This document shows, piece after piece, positions 49,645-58,771 of a stretch of 64,000 nt of DNA (position 1 is the stretch's first letter; every line of letters begins with the position of its first letter). The DNA is taken from the NCBI RefSeq assembly GCF_018408855.1, contig NZ_AP024328.1:371467-435466 (forward strand). The letters run 5' to 3'. The DNA comes from Caballeronia sp. NK8. Lineage in GTDB: Bacteria; Pseudomonadota; Gammaproteobacteria; Burkholderiales; Burkholderiaceae. The notes beneath the pieces are model-generated. The model saw nothing but the letters and a program-made list of their open reading frames with translations. It had not been told where the DNA came from and did not search any database. Made by a program: the position numbers and the translations under genes.

Positions 49645-52074
49645 TTAGACCATCAAGCCATCGACGCCGGGCATCACGCGGTACTGCGCGAACGACTGCA
49701 TCGAGCGATTGATGAATTGTGGGTCAATCAAACCGCGCGAAGCCTTGAAAAGAGCATGTTCATAGAGCGTCTTTCCATTCATATCCGCGTTATCGAACCC
49801 GGTACGACGCGCGCCGCGCCAAACTGAGCGTGCACCCGCCCAGTCGCGCTCGGCAACACGCTCCAGAAATTCCGGGGTCGGGCGATACAGCTCGGCCGCC
49901 AGCGACGGGCGCTTCGTGCCACCTGCCACCTTGCCGTTGCGCGTGAAAAGCCCTTTAAGTCGGCAGTGCTCGCAACCGTCGTAGTTGCGGCACGCCATCG
50001 CCGAGGTGTCGAGGCCGAACTTCGTGCGCAGCACTTCGAGGTCGGCCTTGGGCATCACGTCTTCAGCCGGCAGCTTGCAGTGCTCACAAAGCGTCGGGAT
50101 GAGCTTCTGGTTGCCGACGGCGTTGATAAAGCCTTCCGAGGCGAGCTCGTCGATCGGCAGTTGCAGTCGCCCTCCCGCCATACGCATCACGGCAGCGATG
50201 ATGTCGCCCGCGTGCAGCGAGAATCGCACCGGGTGACCGGTCAGCGCCAGTTCCGCGACCAGTCCCATCACGACGCGGTCGCGCACTTCGCCGATGGTCA
50301 AATCGTCCGGGTCCTGCCGCATCAGCGTTCGAATAACTTCCGCGTACTTGCGGTTCGCTTCATCGTCGGTCTCGTCCGGGCGGCGGATGATCGAGTAGTC
50401 CGACAGCCACGGCATCGGATACTCGGACGGTTCGTTCACCGCGAACTGCTTCTTGAGTTCCCGATCCGGCAGCATGTACGAGAGCGCGCGCAGCGTCGTC
50501 GTCTTGCCGGAACCGGTCTCGCCGGTGAGCGCCGTGATGCCGCCGCTCACATAGTTGAGCGTTTCGATCAGCTCAAGCTGGCTCTTCTCCAGGCCCATGT
50601 CCTTCGGCAGCAGCACCGAATAGTTCTTGAAGTTGCCGTCGAGCAGACGCAGCGTGACGTCATACCCGCCCACCAGCGGAGACGACTGCCAGCGCAGGTT
50701 GACGGTGTCCGTCTTGACCACCAACGGAATCATTGCCGACTGGGGCGCGGTCGGCTGGAAGCTGTTGCCCGAGTTCGTGTTGCGCTGAACGAGGTCGCTG
50801 TACGCGGCAAACAAGGCGCGACGAACGATGGCCTTCGGCATGCGGCTGAACGTGTACATGTCACCGTTCACGCGAAAACGGACTTCGACCTCGTTGTGAA
50901 ACTCACGTGGCTCAAAATGGATGTCACTCGCGCCGTATGCGTGTGCGGCCTCAACGATGTCCCGGAAATTGCCGATCGCCCGGCTCGCTTCGCGGACAGT
51001 AGAGTTCGCGGAAGCAGCGGCCTTCCCCGAATAGATCGCGGCGATTACGGCATCGGTCGCGATCATTTCCTCGCGCACGAGGATGTCGTTGGCGCCCAGA
51101 TCCTTGATGAAGGTCGCGTACTGCGCCTTCTCTGAAAATCGCGCGGTGGCCACCGTGATCGCCACACCCGGTTGAAGCTCAACGGCGACGAACTCCTTGC
51201 GGGCGGCCGCGGGAATGCGCAGCGCGGCATCGTCGTCCGCGACGGTGAGAATACGCTTGAAGTCCGGAAGGGAATCGGGCGACACAAGTTCCGGCCGCCC
51301 TGATGACAGCCCACTGCCCTCAAGCTGTTCTTCGTCGTCCGCTGGCTGTTCTTGCTCTTCCATAGTGGGCGCGGACATGGACTTTTTCTCGTCCAAGGCG
51401 ATGGGCCGCTGAGACACATCCGGTTGCTTCTCGGACGCACGCGGGTTGGCGCTTGCACCAGCCGCGAGGCGTGTGTCAGAAGGCGCAACGTCCGCCGCAA
51501 CGTTACGATGCCCAAGGGTCTCCGACGGCGCGGCCATCGGCTGCGGCTCAGGCCGCGCCTCGTAGCTCGGTTGGGCAGCTGCTGGCACCGCTTCGGCCGT
51601 TGGCACACCATGCACTAAGTCGCCGCGCTCCCTGGCCGCCATCGCCGCAGACATACTCGCGAAGGTTGGCCGTTCGAAACTGGGCGGGATAAACGGGCGA
51701 AATGCCACTTCGTCGTCGGCCGCATGCACCGGAGCTTCGGATCTCTCGGGCACCGCCTGCGCCGGCGAGTGCCAGTCGGCGCCGATCTCTGTGCTCTCGA
51801 CGTCTTCGATGTCACCCCCCGATAGCGCGCGACCGAGAAATGTGACTTGCGGGTTCACCGCGCGCGTGCTCACCGGCGACGCTTGCTCCGCCGCCATTTC
51901 GGAAGTTCTATCTCGCCGTTTCCGCTTTCCGGCAACAGGCTCAGCAGATGCGAATTTCGGCTCCGCGCCCGTGCCAGGCTCAATGAAGCTCGAGCGCGGT
52001 GCGCGGAACCGCTTCAGGAAGCCACCGGGCGGAGCATCGGGTGTGCCCTGCTCTTCTTGTGCGAAAAGACCCAT
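49645..52074 (-). CDS. pilQ: PilQ-like pilus assembly ATPase with long N-terminus
   Basis: 809 residues, about 290 more than the ~520 I recall for R64 PilQ. The first ~280 are Ala/Pro/Glu-rich and look disordered. From ~330 on it is a GspE/PilB-type ATPase: Walker A GETGSGKTT (~512-520), Asp-box and Walker B region DDLTIGEVRDRVVMG (~590), and a tetracysteine zinc set CEHC ... CEHC (~661-708). It powers pilus assembly. pilP precedes it with a 3-nt gap. Confidence 0.88.
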   Translation of the reverse strand: MGLFAQEEQGTPDAPPGGFLKRFRAPRSSFIEPGTGAEPKFASAEPVAGKRKRRDRTSEMAAEQASPVSTRAVNPQVTFLGRALSGGDIEDVESTEIGADWHSPAQAVPERSEAPVHAADDEVAFRPFIPPSFERPTFASMSAAMAARERGDLVHGVPTAEAVPAAAQPSYEARPEPQPMAAPSETLGHRNVAADVAPSDTRLAAGASANPRASEKQPDVSQRPIALDEKKSMSAPTMEEQEQPADDEEQLEGSGLSSGRPELVSPDSLPDFKRILTVADDDAALRIPAAARKEFVAVELQPGVAITVATARFSEKAQYATFIKDLGANDILVREEMIATDAVIAAIYSGKAAASANSTVREASRAIGNFRDIVEAAHAYGASDIHFEPREFHNEVEVRFRVNGDMYTFSRMPKAIVRRALFAAYSDLVQRNTNSGNSFQPTAPQSAMIPLVVKTDTVNLRWQSSPLVGGYDVTLRLLDGNFKNYSVLLPKDMGLEKSQLELIETLNYVSGGITALTGETGSGKTTTLRALSYMLPDRELKKQFAVNEPSEYPMPWLSDYSIIRRPDETDDEANRKYAEVIRTLMRQDPDDLTIGEVRDRVVMGLVAELALTGHPVRFSLHAGDIIAAVMRMAGGRLQLPIDELASEGFINAVGNQKLIPTLCEHCKLPAEDVMPKADLEVLRTKFGLDTSAMACRNYDGCEHCRLKGLFTRNGKVAGGTKRPSLAAELYRPTPEFLERVAERDWAGARSVWRGARRTGFDNADMNGKTLYEHALFKASRGLIDPQFINRSMQSFAQYRVMPGVDGLMV

Positions 52075-52077
52075 TTC

Positions 52078-52695
52078 TTATTTCCCAAACGGTACGAAGG
52101 TGGAAGCCGTCGATGAGACACCCCCCGGTGGAAGCGGCGAGGACAGATCAGTGATCGCCCTGACGGCTGGCGAATCCGGAATCGCGGCGGGCGCGTCGGA
52201 GGGCGCAGCGATGGTCTCTGTCCAGTGGCGCTTGCCGTCGACAAGACTGACCGTGAAGCCGTCGATGGAGGCTACCGTCCAGCCATTGAGCAACCGGCTG
52301 CCGCGCCGCGCGGTATAGGTCGTGCCTTGATAGTCATACAGCACGTAGGAGCCGGACATGTCGGAGTACGCGCCAACGAAGGTTGCTGGAATGACGCGCT
52401 TGAACGGGACACTGGGCTTGTGCTCAGACTTGGGCGCGGCTGGTGGGGCCGCCGTCACCGCCGCGGGCGTCGCGCCGAGCGGCGAGGCAAGGCCAACGCC
52501 GTTGCCCGGTCCCGCTGCTCCGCCTTGCCCACTTTGACCACCTTGCGGACCTCGCATTGAGTCGACGAGCTTTGCGCGCGCCAGCTTGTCAATGTCGTCC
52601 AACGTGAGATGACTTTCCTGCGAAGCCGCCGCGCCGGCGACGAACATGAGCGCACCGAAGCAGGCGGCCCGTGCTGGCCACTTAGTTGAGAACAT
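52078..52695 (-). CDS. pilP: PilP-like pilus assembly protein
   Basis: 205 residues. Signal peptide ~1-24 (ALMFVAGAAAS). Gly/Gln/Ala-rich linker and a C-terminal small beta domain (GSYVLYDYQGTTYTARRGSRLLNGWTV). PilP links inner-membrane PilO to the secretin. The start overlaps the pilO stop by 14 nt. Confidence 0.78.
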   Translation of the reverse strand: MFSTKWPARAACFGALMFVAGAAASQESHLTLDDIDKLARAKLVDSMRGPQGGQSGQGGAAGPGNGVGLASPLGATPAAVTAAPPAAPKSEHKPSVPFKRVIPATFVGAYSDMSGSYVLYDYQGTTYTARRGSRLLNGWTVASIDGFTVSLVDGKRHWTETIAAPSDAPAAIPDSPAVRAITDLSSPLPPGGVSSTASTFVPFGK

Positions 52696-53962
52696 AGTAT
52701 TTACCCTTCGCAGTGAAATGCACCCCGGTACCGTCCTCTTTCAGCTCAACGTCGAGGGTGTCCAGTGCCATGTTGTCGGGCAGGCGCGCGAGCAGCGCGC
52801 TTTGCCACTTGTATCCATCGATCTGCCACGTGCCGCGCTGCACGAGCGGCCCCTGCACTTCGCCCGCCGTCGGTTGTCGCGCAATGAGGCGCTCGGCGGG
52901 CTTGATATCAACGACATAACCGTGGCTATCGAGCGTGTCCGGCTTGGTCGAAAGCTTTTGCGGATCGGTCTGCAATGCCTTGATGAGTGCCTGCTGAGTC
53001 GGCCATGTCTTATGTTGGGCGAGCGCGACACGCTCAGCGACCGTCACTTCAGGCCCACGCGCAGTCAGATGCCAACCGTCCGGATTGAAGACGACCGGTC
53101 GCAACGACTCCGGCGCGCGTGCGTCGAATTCCTTGAACGTGCCGCCCTGCCGCTTGTAGGTTGCGATGCAGGGACCCGCGATCGTGCAGGACGCTTTTTG
53201 AAACTGCCATCCCGCGACGTTGGTTTCCTGCGCGCCGAAACTAGCCAGCAGCTTCGGTGCGAGTTGGTTCGCGAGCGGAGCAGGCGCGGCAAACGTGCGC
53301 ATCACTGCGGACTGGTACTCCTGCATGAACGTCGGCGGGGGCGCGGGCGGCGGTGGGGGCGGATTGAGCACGTCAATCAATTGCTTGCCGCCGAAGAACA
53401 CGGCAGCGAGGATGACGAGCAACGGCACCGTCGTGGGTACCGCCACCGGGACCTTCTTGATTAGCCCGACCTTGCGCGCGACGAGCAGCTCGCGAAGGTC
53501 GAACGACTCATCTACCGCGTGCAATTGCGCGCCGTAACCCAGGGTCGCCAGTTCGAGCCCTGCCTTGGCGCACCCGTCCTCGATCTCGTCTCGCCGATCG
53601 GCAAGCGCATTAAGTGCTACTTCCTGATCGAGCGAGACAGCGCCGCGCTGCACGAGCACCAAATGCACGCGCTCATCGTTCTGTATGAGAACCAGTACCG
53701 CCGGGCGCCGACGAACGCGGTCTAACGACGCGATACGCGCCGCAGCGGAGTACAGCTTGCCGCCCTTGCGATGCGCAGATTCGAGTTCGCAGAACCCGAC
53801 GATGGTCTCGTCATTCGCCTTGTATTCGGTGTAGTGCGTCGCACCGGACTCCTCGACGTAGTGTCGGCGTTCGGCGCGAGCGCCCTTGGCGGAATAGGCG
53901 CGCCAATCCAGCCCGAATACGAGCAGTGCGCCCTTTTCTCCCGGTATGGATTCGAAGTGCAT
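52682..53962 (-). CDS. pilO: PilO-like inner-membrane pilus protein
   Basis: 426 residues. Cytoplasmic N-terminal ~165, one membrane segment (TTVPLLVILAAVFFGG, ~170-187), a Pro-rich hinge (NPPPPPPAPPP) and a periplasmic C-terminal domain. Size and order match PilO of R64. Confidence 0.78.
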   Translation of the reverse strand: MHFESIPGEKGALLVFGLDWRAYSAKGARAERRHYVEESGATHYTEYKANDETIVGFCELESAHRKGGKLYSAAARIASLDRVRRRPAVLVLIQNDERVHLVLVQRGAVSLDQEVALNALADRRDEIEDGCAKAGLELATLGYGAQLHAVDESFDLRELLVARKVGLIKKVPVAVPTTVPLLVILAAVFFGGKQLIDVLNPPPPPPAPPPTFMQEYQSAVMRTFAAPAPLANQLAPKLLASFGAQETNVAGWQFQKASCTIAGPCIATYKRQGGTFKEFDARAPESLRPVVFNPDGWHLTARGPEVTVAERVALAQHKTWPTQQALIKALQTDPQKLSTKPDTLDSHGYVVDIKPAERLIARQPTAGEVQGPLVQRGTWQIDGYKWQSALLARLPDNMALDTLDVELKEDGTGVHFTAKGKYYVLN

Positions 53963-53981
53963 GGGGATGACTACCTCGCGC

Positions 53982-55610
53982 TCACATCGACGGGACGACG
54001 GTCGCCGTCAGCATGATCACCTGGAACGTCCGGCCCTTATTCCATGCGCCCGAGAGACCACCAATGCCGTTGTTGCTGTTACCGTCATAACGATTGCTCA
54101 CCGCGCCGTACAGCACGACGGTCTGTCCATCGGACAGCGCGATGGTCTGGTCGTCCTTATTGCCGAGGATGTCAGGCAACTGGATCTGCTGCAGCGTGGC
54201 GCCTGAACCGGTGCTGATGGTGGTGAACGGACCGTTCAGCTTCGAGCTATCGCTCCAGTACGACAGGATGATCTGGTTGTGATCGTTGACCGACGGCAGG
54301 ATGTTCACGAAGTCTCCCACAGTGACCGAGCCCGGCTGCAGACCCGGTACGCCCGCGCTGCTGCCGGCGATCGAGCCAACGCTCGGCGTGGTGGCTGCCA
54401 AATACCCTTTCGTCTCGAATGATCCGATGGACACCGGCAGGCCGTTCAAAGTCAGCTTCGTCTGAGTGTTGTCCTGTACCGTCTTTCCAAAGGCGTTGAG
54501 GCCGCTGATGATCGCGTTGGTGCCTTCCATCGGCGAGCCGGGCTTCAAGACCGACAGGCCTACAGTGCCGCCAATCGCTGTTGCCAACGAGGTAGGCGAA
54601 GCCACCGTGATCGAATAGCGCTTCAGACCGTCCGAGATCCGGTTGAACACGATGTCCGCACTGACGCCGGCTTGCGACGAATTGCTCAGATCCACCTGCA
54701 GCGTGCGGACGCGCAGCGCGACCTGACGCGTCGAAATCGCGTTCTCGCGCGCGAGCAGCGCGCCCATGCGATCGACGGCTTCCTTGGTGTCGCGAACCAT
54801 CACCAAGCGGCTTTGTGGATTGACGACCACTTCCCCGAGCGGCGACTTCAGCTTTTCGAGTTCGGACTGGATGATCGCGATCTGGTCAAAGGTGCCATCG
54901 CGTCCGGTCGACGTGATCGACGAGAAAGATCCAGTGTTGCCCGACGTGCCGCCAGTAGTGCCGCCGGACGCCTGGTTACCGGTCGACGTATCGGTACCCT
55001 TCGACATCGTCGACTTGATGGACACTTTGCCCGGGATCGCCGCGATCGTGAACGTCTTGGTGACGAACCGGCTGATGGAAATGGTGCTGCCATCGAACGT
55101 CCAGTCGAGGCCAAGGTTTTCCGTCACGCCACGCAGGTATTCGCCAACCTTGCAGTTACACGCCTGCGCATAGACTGGCTCGACATTCGACTTCGCCAAC
55201 GCTTGCGGTTGCATCGGGGCACTCTGGCCGTTCCCGCCGTTGGTCTTCGGAATCAGCGCATCGCGGGGAATGAAGACGTCCGGGCTCAGATGCACCGGAT
55301 AACCGGTAGCGGTGGAGACAAGCGTGGCGATCTTCGACAGCGCAAGATTGCCGGGGAAGACAACTGATTTCTCGCGGAAGATCGCGGGCAATGTGGCTTC
55401 ATACGCGACTGGCACCAACCGGTCGCCGAGGAACGCGGTCGGGACTTCCTCAACGAGCGACATCGACTCGGGCCCGTTGCCCATCGCGCGCGTGGCTTCC
55501 GCGTTGGTGGCGTCGTAGGCGTGGTTCACGTCGGATTGGGACACCGCGCAGCCGGTCAGCGATGCAGCCACGAGCATGGCAATGGCAGATTTGATTTTCG
55601 TGAGGCGCAT
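53982..55610 (-). CDS. pilN: PilN-like lipoprotein secretin
   Basis: 542 residues. Lipobox AASLTGC with Cys21. N0/N1-type domains, then Ser/Gly/Thr-rich insert (~215-245) and a C-terminal secretin domain (~260-520, DGTFDQIAIIQSELEKLKSPLGEVVVNPQSR... LPDILGNKDDQTIALSDGQTVVL). Forms the outer-membrane channel for the pilus (BfpB/R64 PilN type). Confidence 0.88.
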   Translation of the reverse strand: MRLTKIKSAIAMLVAASLTGCAVSQSDVNHAYDATNAEATRAMGNGPESMSLVEEVPTAFLGDRLVPVAYEATLPAIFREKSVVFPGNLALSKIATLVSTATGYPVHLSPDVFIPRDALIPKTNGGNGQSAPMQPQALAKSNVEPVYAQACNCKVGEYLRGVTENLGLDWTFDGSTISISRFVTKTFTIAAIPGKVSIKSTMSKGTDTSTGNQASGGTTGGTSGNTGSFSSITSTGRDGTFDQIAIIQSELEKLKSPLGEVVVNPQSRLVMVRDTKEAVDRMGALLARENAISTRQVALRVRTLQVDLSNSSQAGVSADIVFNRISDGLKRYSITVASPTSLATAIGGTVGLSVLKPGSPMEGTNAIISGLNAFGKTVQDNTQTKLTLNGLPVSIGSFETKGYLAATTPSVGSIAGSSAGVPGLQPGSVTVGDFVNILPSVNDHNQIILSYWSDSSKLNGPFTTISTGSGATLQQIQLPDILGNKDDQTIALSDGQTVVLYGAVSNRYDGNSNNGIGGLSGAWNKGRTFQVIMLTATVVPSM

Positions 55611-55615
55611 GACGA

Positions 55616-56275
55616 TTACTCTTGGCAGTTGGCTGCGCGTGCGACGACGCGGATTACGTTATTGGTGTGCTTGCAAACCCGCGTGGGCGTGCGCATGTGG
55701 TTAGTCGCCTGCATCACTTGCGTGAGCACCGACTTGAAGTCGCCCGAGAACGTCGCGTTGAACTCGAGCGGCAAGTCGTCGTCGATCTTCCAGGCGAGCT
55801 GCCAGCCCTGCTGCTGCAGCCAGCGATCGAGCGCATTGCGTAGGTTGATGTCCTGCGGCGTGATCGAGAAAGATAGAACGCTACTAAGCACCGTTGCGCC
55901 ACCTTGCGACGGCACGACGACCGGGGCGACGTCCATCGAGCCAACCGGCGACGGCGCGGCAGCGCCCGGAAGTGCAACCGGCGCGGGACCACCGACATCG
56001 GCCTTGGGCGCGGCCGGAGAGGCAGGCGAAGCGGGAGCGACCGAGGCAGAACGAACGCCAGGAGCAACCGGCGACACCATCGCAACTAAAGCCACAGGGG
56101 CTTTAGCGGCGGGTGCCGAGAGGAGTTGCCAGCCATCACCGGGCGGCGGTGCGAGGCGCGATTGATCAGGCTCGGCCGCCGCAAGACCCGGCACAGTCGT
56201 GAGCGCGAGACACGCGAACAAGTGAGCCACCATGCGCGCGGTGCGATGCGTTTGAAGAGAATAAGTAGGCGTCAT
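55616..56275 (-). CDS. pilL: PilL/TcpQ-like pilus protein
   Basis: 219 residues. Signal peptide (~1-34), Ala/Pro-rich linker, then a C-terminal ~90-residue domain: LRNALDRWLQQQGWQLAWKI, the TcpQ/PilL motif that helps the secretin assemble. It lies just upstream of pilN, as expected. Confidence 0.78.
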   Translation of the reverse strand: MTPTYSLQTHRTARMVAHLFACLALTTVPGLAAAEPDQSRLAPPPGDGWQLLSAPAAKAPVALVAMVSPVAPGVRSASVAPASPASPAAPKADVGGPAPVALPGAAAPSPVGSMDVAPVVVPSQGGATVLSSVLSFSITPQDINLRNALDRWLQQQGWQLAWKIDDDLPLEFNATFSGDFKSVLTQVMQATNHMRTPTRVCKHTNNVIRVVARAANCQE

Positions 56276-56280
56276 GTTGG

Positions 56281-56703
56281 TCAGTTCGCGCGTTGCAGGC
56301 GGCGGTAAATGTTGTTGGCGTAGATGAGTTGCTTATTTGACGAGACTGCGTTGTAGGCACCGACCGCTTTCCATGTCGGACCGAACTGCTTGATGTTGGA
56401 AGCCAGGATCCATGTCCCCACATAAGCGTTCACGCAGGCGTCGAACAGGTGTTGCCGAGTGATGCCGAAGCGACCCAGTTTTGGAAGCCAGGATGAGTTG
56501 ATTTGCATCAAGCCAATGTCCTCGCTTCCATCGGTATTGCGATTCGTCACATACGGGCGCATACCCGACTCTTGCTGCGCGATTGCGCGTACTACCTGGA
56601 CGCTCACGCGGTGATAGCGCGCGGCATCGTCAAGACAATCGGCATAGGCATGGAACGGAACGGTTGCAATGAGCAGCGTCGAGACTTGAAGCAATCGGTT
56701 CAT
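56281..56703 (-). CDS. Lytic transglycosylase (PilT of R64/IagB type)
   Basis: 140 residues. Signal peptide ~1-21. SLT fold: catalytic Glu45 in QQESGMRP, GLMQIN (64-69) and a conserved NAYVGTWIL. It cleaves peptidoglycan so that the pilus machinery can pass. The start overlaps the upstream stop. In R64 this gene is called pilT, but it is not the retraction ATPase of the same name. Confidence 0.88.
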   Translation of the reverse strand: MNRLLQVSTLLIATVPFHAYADCLDDAARYHRVSVQVVRAIAQQESGMRPYVTNRNTDGSEDIGLMQINSSWLPKLGRFGITRQHLFDACVNAYVGTWILASNIKQFGPTWKAVGAYNAVSSNKQLIYANNIYRRLQRAN

Positions 56704-57974
56704 GACGCGGGCCGATCGAAGAAGCGCACATCGTGCTTGCGCAGCACGTTGACGACGTTGCCGTCCGCGTTGACGATGAACTGCTCGGCGGTGCCGTTGA
56801 ACTTGTAGTAGCGGCCCTTCTGCTCGCCCGACCCCATGTGCGCCACGTCGGCGACCGTCACCTTGCCGACGGTGTCGGCAAACTTGAAGAACGTCGAGCC
56901 GTTTTCGTCGAACACGCTTTGAAGCGCAGCCTTATTCGCGGCGTCGAACTCATAGACGGCTCCCGCGACGCGGGCGACTTCGACCTTGTCGGTCTCGCTG
57001 GAGATCGTGAAGCGCTCCGCGCGATTGAACGTCACCACGGCCGTCGCGTCGTCCCACTTCGGACGCAGCGACTTGCCGTCTTGCCCCGTCACCTTCAATT
57101 CCGCAGCAGGCTTCGCCGAGAACTTGATCTGGATATGGCTGTCGTCGCCATCGCGGATCGCCAGTGCTCCGAACTTGGCAGCAAGCACGGACCCAGATGC
57201 TGCCGGCGCGTCAGCAGCGACCCTCTTCGCGATGTCTGCGATGGGGTCTGTCCCAGAAGCTGCGCTCGACACGGCCACCGGAGTAGCAGCCGCCGAAGCA
57301 GCAGCGACCTGCGACACCGGCGCGACGTAGTTCACCGCCACTGACTGCGGAGCCGAGCGGCGAAGTGTTACATGGTGAGAGTTGAAGTCGACGTCGGCGT
57401 ACAGGTCGGAGGCAGCCACTAGGCGATCGAGCGACTGCATCCAGTTCTCGCCATCGCGCGTGCCGAAGCTCGTCGAGGCCGTCAGATCGATGTCCTTCTG
57501 TGCCGATCCCGTCCAGCCCTGCGGCACCAGCGCTTTGACCAGTTGTGCAAGCGGCAGCGTGGCGTTCAAAGACCGGGTACTTTCGAGGCTGCTGCGCGGT
57601 CCGATCAACGCAAGGCGGCCAGAGAAGCCGGAAAAACCGGAGGGCGTGTCGCTGCGCGCCTTATCGCCGATGAAGCGGTTCGCCTTTTTCCAATACGCGG
57701 TGGCACTCGAGCCGCCCGCCGAGTAACGGATCACCTCGGGCGTACCCGGCACAACGATGTACGGTCCTTGACTATGTCCACCGTCCACGCGTAACGACTG
57801 ACCGGCACGCGGCTGGAAATAGGTGTCGCTGCCGTCGTTGAAGACGAGTGCCGGTCGCTCAAGCACATTGCCCGCGATCTCATAGTCAAAGTCGAGCGGG
57901 TCCGTGCCAGCAGCCGCCGCGTTAAGCGTGACCGCGGCCAGCGCGAGAGTGAGAAGAGAGAGCGTGTGCTTCAT
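56700..57974 (-). CDS. VirB9/TcpQ-like hybrid envelope protein (424 aa)
   Basis: Start at the ATG at 57974 that overlaps the upstream stop. Signal peptide ~1-22. Domain 1 (~24-95, ERPALVFNDGSDTYFQP) is VirB9/TrbG-like. The middle LAQLVKALVPQGW is TcpQ/PilL-like. The C-terminal part (~255-424, NGTAEQFIVNADGNVVNVLRKHD) again resembles VirB9 strands. So one chain carries motifs of T4SS outer-membrane and pilus accessory proteins. The function is likely in the outer-membrane complex. Confidence 0.6.
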   Translation of the reverse strand: MKHTLSLLTLALAAVTLNAAAAGTDPLDFDYEIAGNVLERPALVFNDGSDTYFQPRAGQSLRVDGGHSQGPYIVVPGTPEVIRYSAGGSSATAYWKKANRFIGDKARSDTPSGFSGFSGRLALIGPRSSLESTRSLNATLPLAQLVKALVPQGWTGSAQKDIDLTASTSFGTRDGENWMQSLDRLVAASDLYADVDFNSHHVTLRRSAPQSVAVNYVAPVSQVAAASAAATPVAVSSAASGTDPIADIAKRVAADAPAASGSVLAAKFGALAIRDGDDSHIQIKFSAKPAAELKVTGQDGKSLRPKWDDATAVVTFNRAERFTISSETDKVEVARVAGAVYEFDAANKAALQSVFDENGSTFFKFADTVGKVTVADVAHMGSGEQKGRYYKFNGTAEQFIVNADGNVVNVLRKHDVRFFDRPAS

Positions 57975-58771
57975 AGACCGCGTTCGATTTGAGAGAGGTG
58001 CTTCACGAAGCGCGCGAGGTATTCGCGGCCCGGTGCGGGATTGGCGCTGTGGTAGTACGCGACGGCCTTTACGGCGGAGTGCGTGAGGCGGTAGTTCTCG
58101 TTGAGGATGTCTTCGGCGACACGGATGTTTGTCGCGGGCGCAAGAGCATCCCAAGCGTTCGTGAAGCGCTTACTGTGGTATCCCCAGTTGATCTGCATGA
58201 TGCCGACGTCGAAGTTCGACCGGCCGTTGCTAATCAGATAGCGGACCGCGCGATAGGCGTCGTCGCGAGTGCGAAAGAAGAAGCCGCGACCGGCGACATT
58301 CAACGTCCAAGGCCATGCGCGACCGTTGTATGCCGACTCATTAAGCGCGATGCCAGCCAGAATTTTCGGATCGACCGATGTGTGCATCGCGTCGAACGGC
58401 GCCTGCGCGGATGCGCACGACCAGCCGCCTCGGCGCTCGGTGATGCTCGCTTGAGCGTCATCGGTAAGGGTCGCGGGGCGCAGCCAGCCCGCCTTCACGA
58501 ACAGGCTTTCGAGGCTGACAAGCGATCCGTCGATATTGATTGCAACACCACCAGCCGTGGCCTCGACCGTTTGGCCCTCAAATCGGTTAGCCCATGCCAA
58601 AAATGGATTGAGTCCACATGCGTAGACCGGTTCGCCGGGCAGTTCAACGATCGCGCGCTTCATGCCGTCGTCGAGCACGATCCGCGTCGGGCTGATGATC
58701 GAATCGATGGTCGCCGCGTGTGCGCTAAGCGCCATCGCAGACAGGCAAGCAGCCGCCAACGCCTTAGTCAT
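57971..58771 (-). CDS. Lytic transglycosylase with N-terminal SNase-like domain
   Basis: 266 residues. Signal peptide ~1-19. Residues 20-120 (TRIVLDDGMKRAIVEL, SLVSLESLFVKAGW, GGWSCA) follow the beta-barrel plan of thermonuclease-like domains but lack the catalytic Arg/Glu set. Residues ~125-260 are an SLT domain with Glu145-Ser146 and GIMQIN (190-195). It presumably opens peptidoglycan for the VirB8-9-10 complex. Confidence 0.75.
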   Translation of the reverse strand: MTKALAAACLSAMALSAHAATIDSIISPTRIVLDDGMKRAIVELPGEPVYACGLNPFLAWANRFEGQTVEATAGGVAINIDGSLVSLESLFVKAGWLRPATLTDDAQASITERRGGWSCASAQAPFDAMHTSVDPKILAGIALNESAYNGRAWPWTLNVAGRGFFFRTRDDAYRAVRYLISNGRSNFDVGIMQINWGYHSKRFTNAWDALAPATNIRVAEDILNENYRLTHSAVKAVAYYHSANPAPGREYLARFVKHLSQIERGL

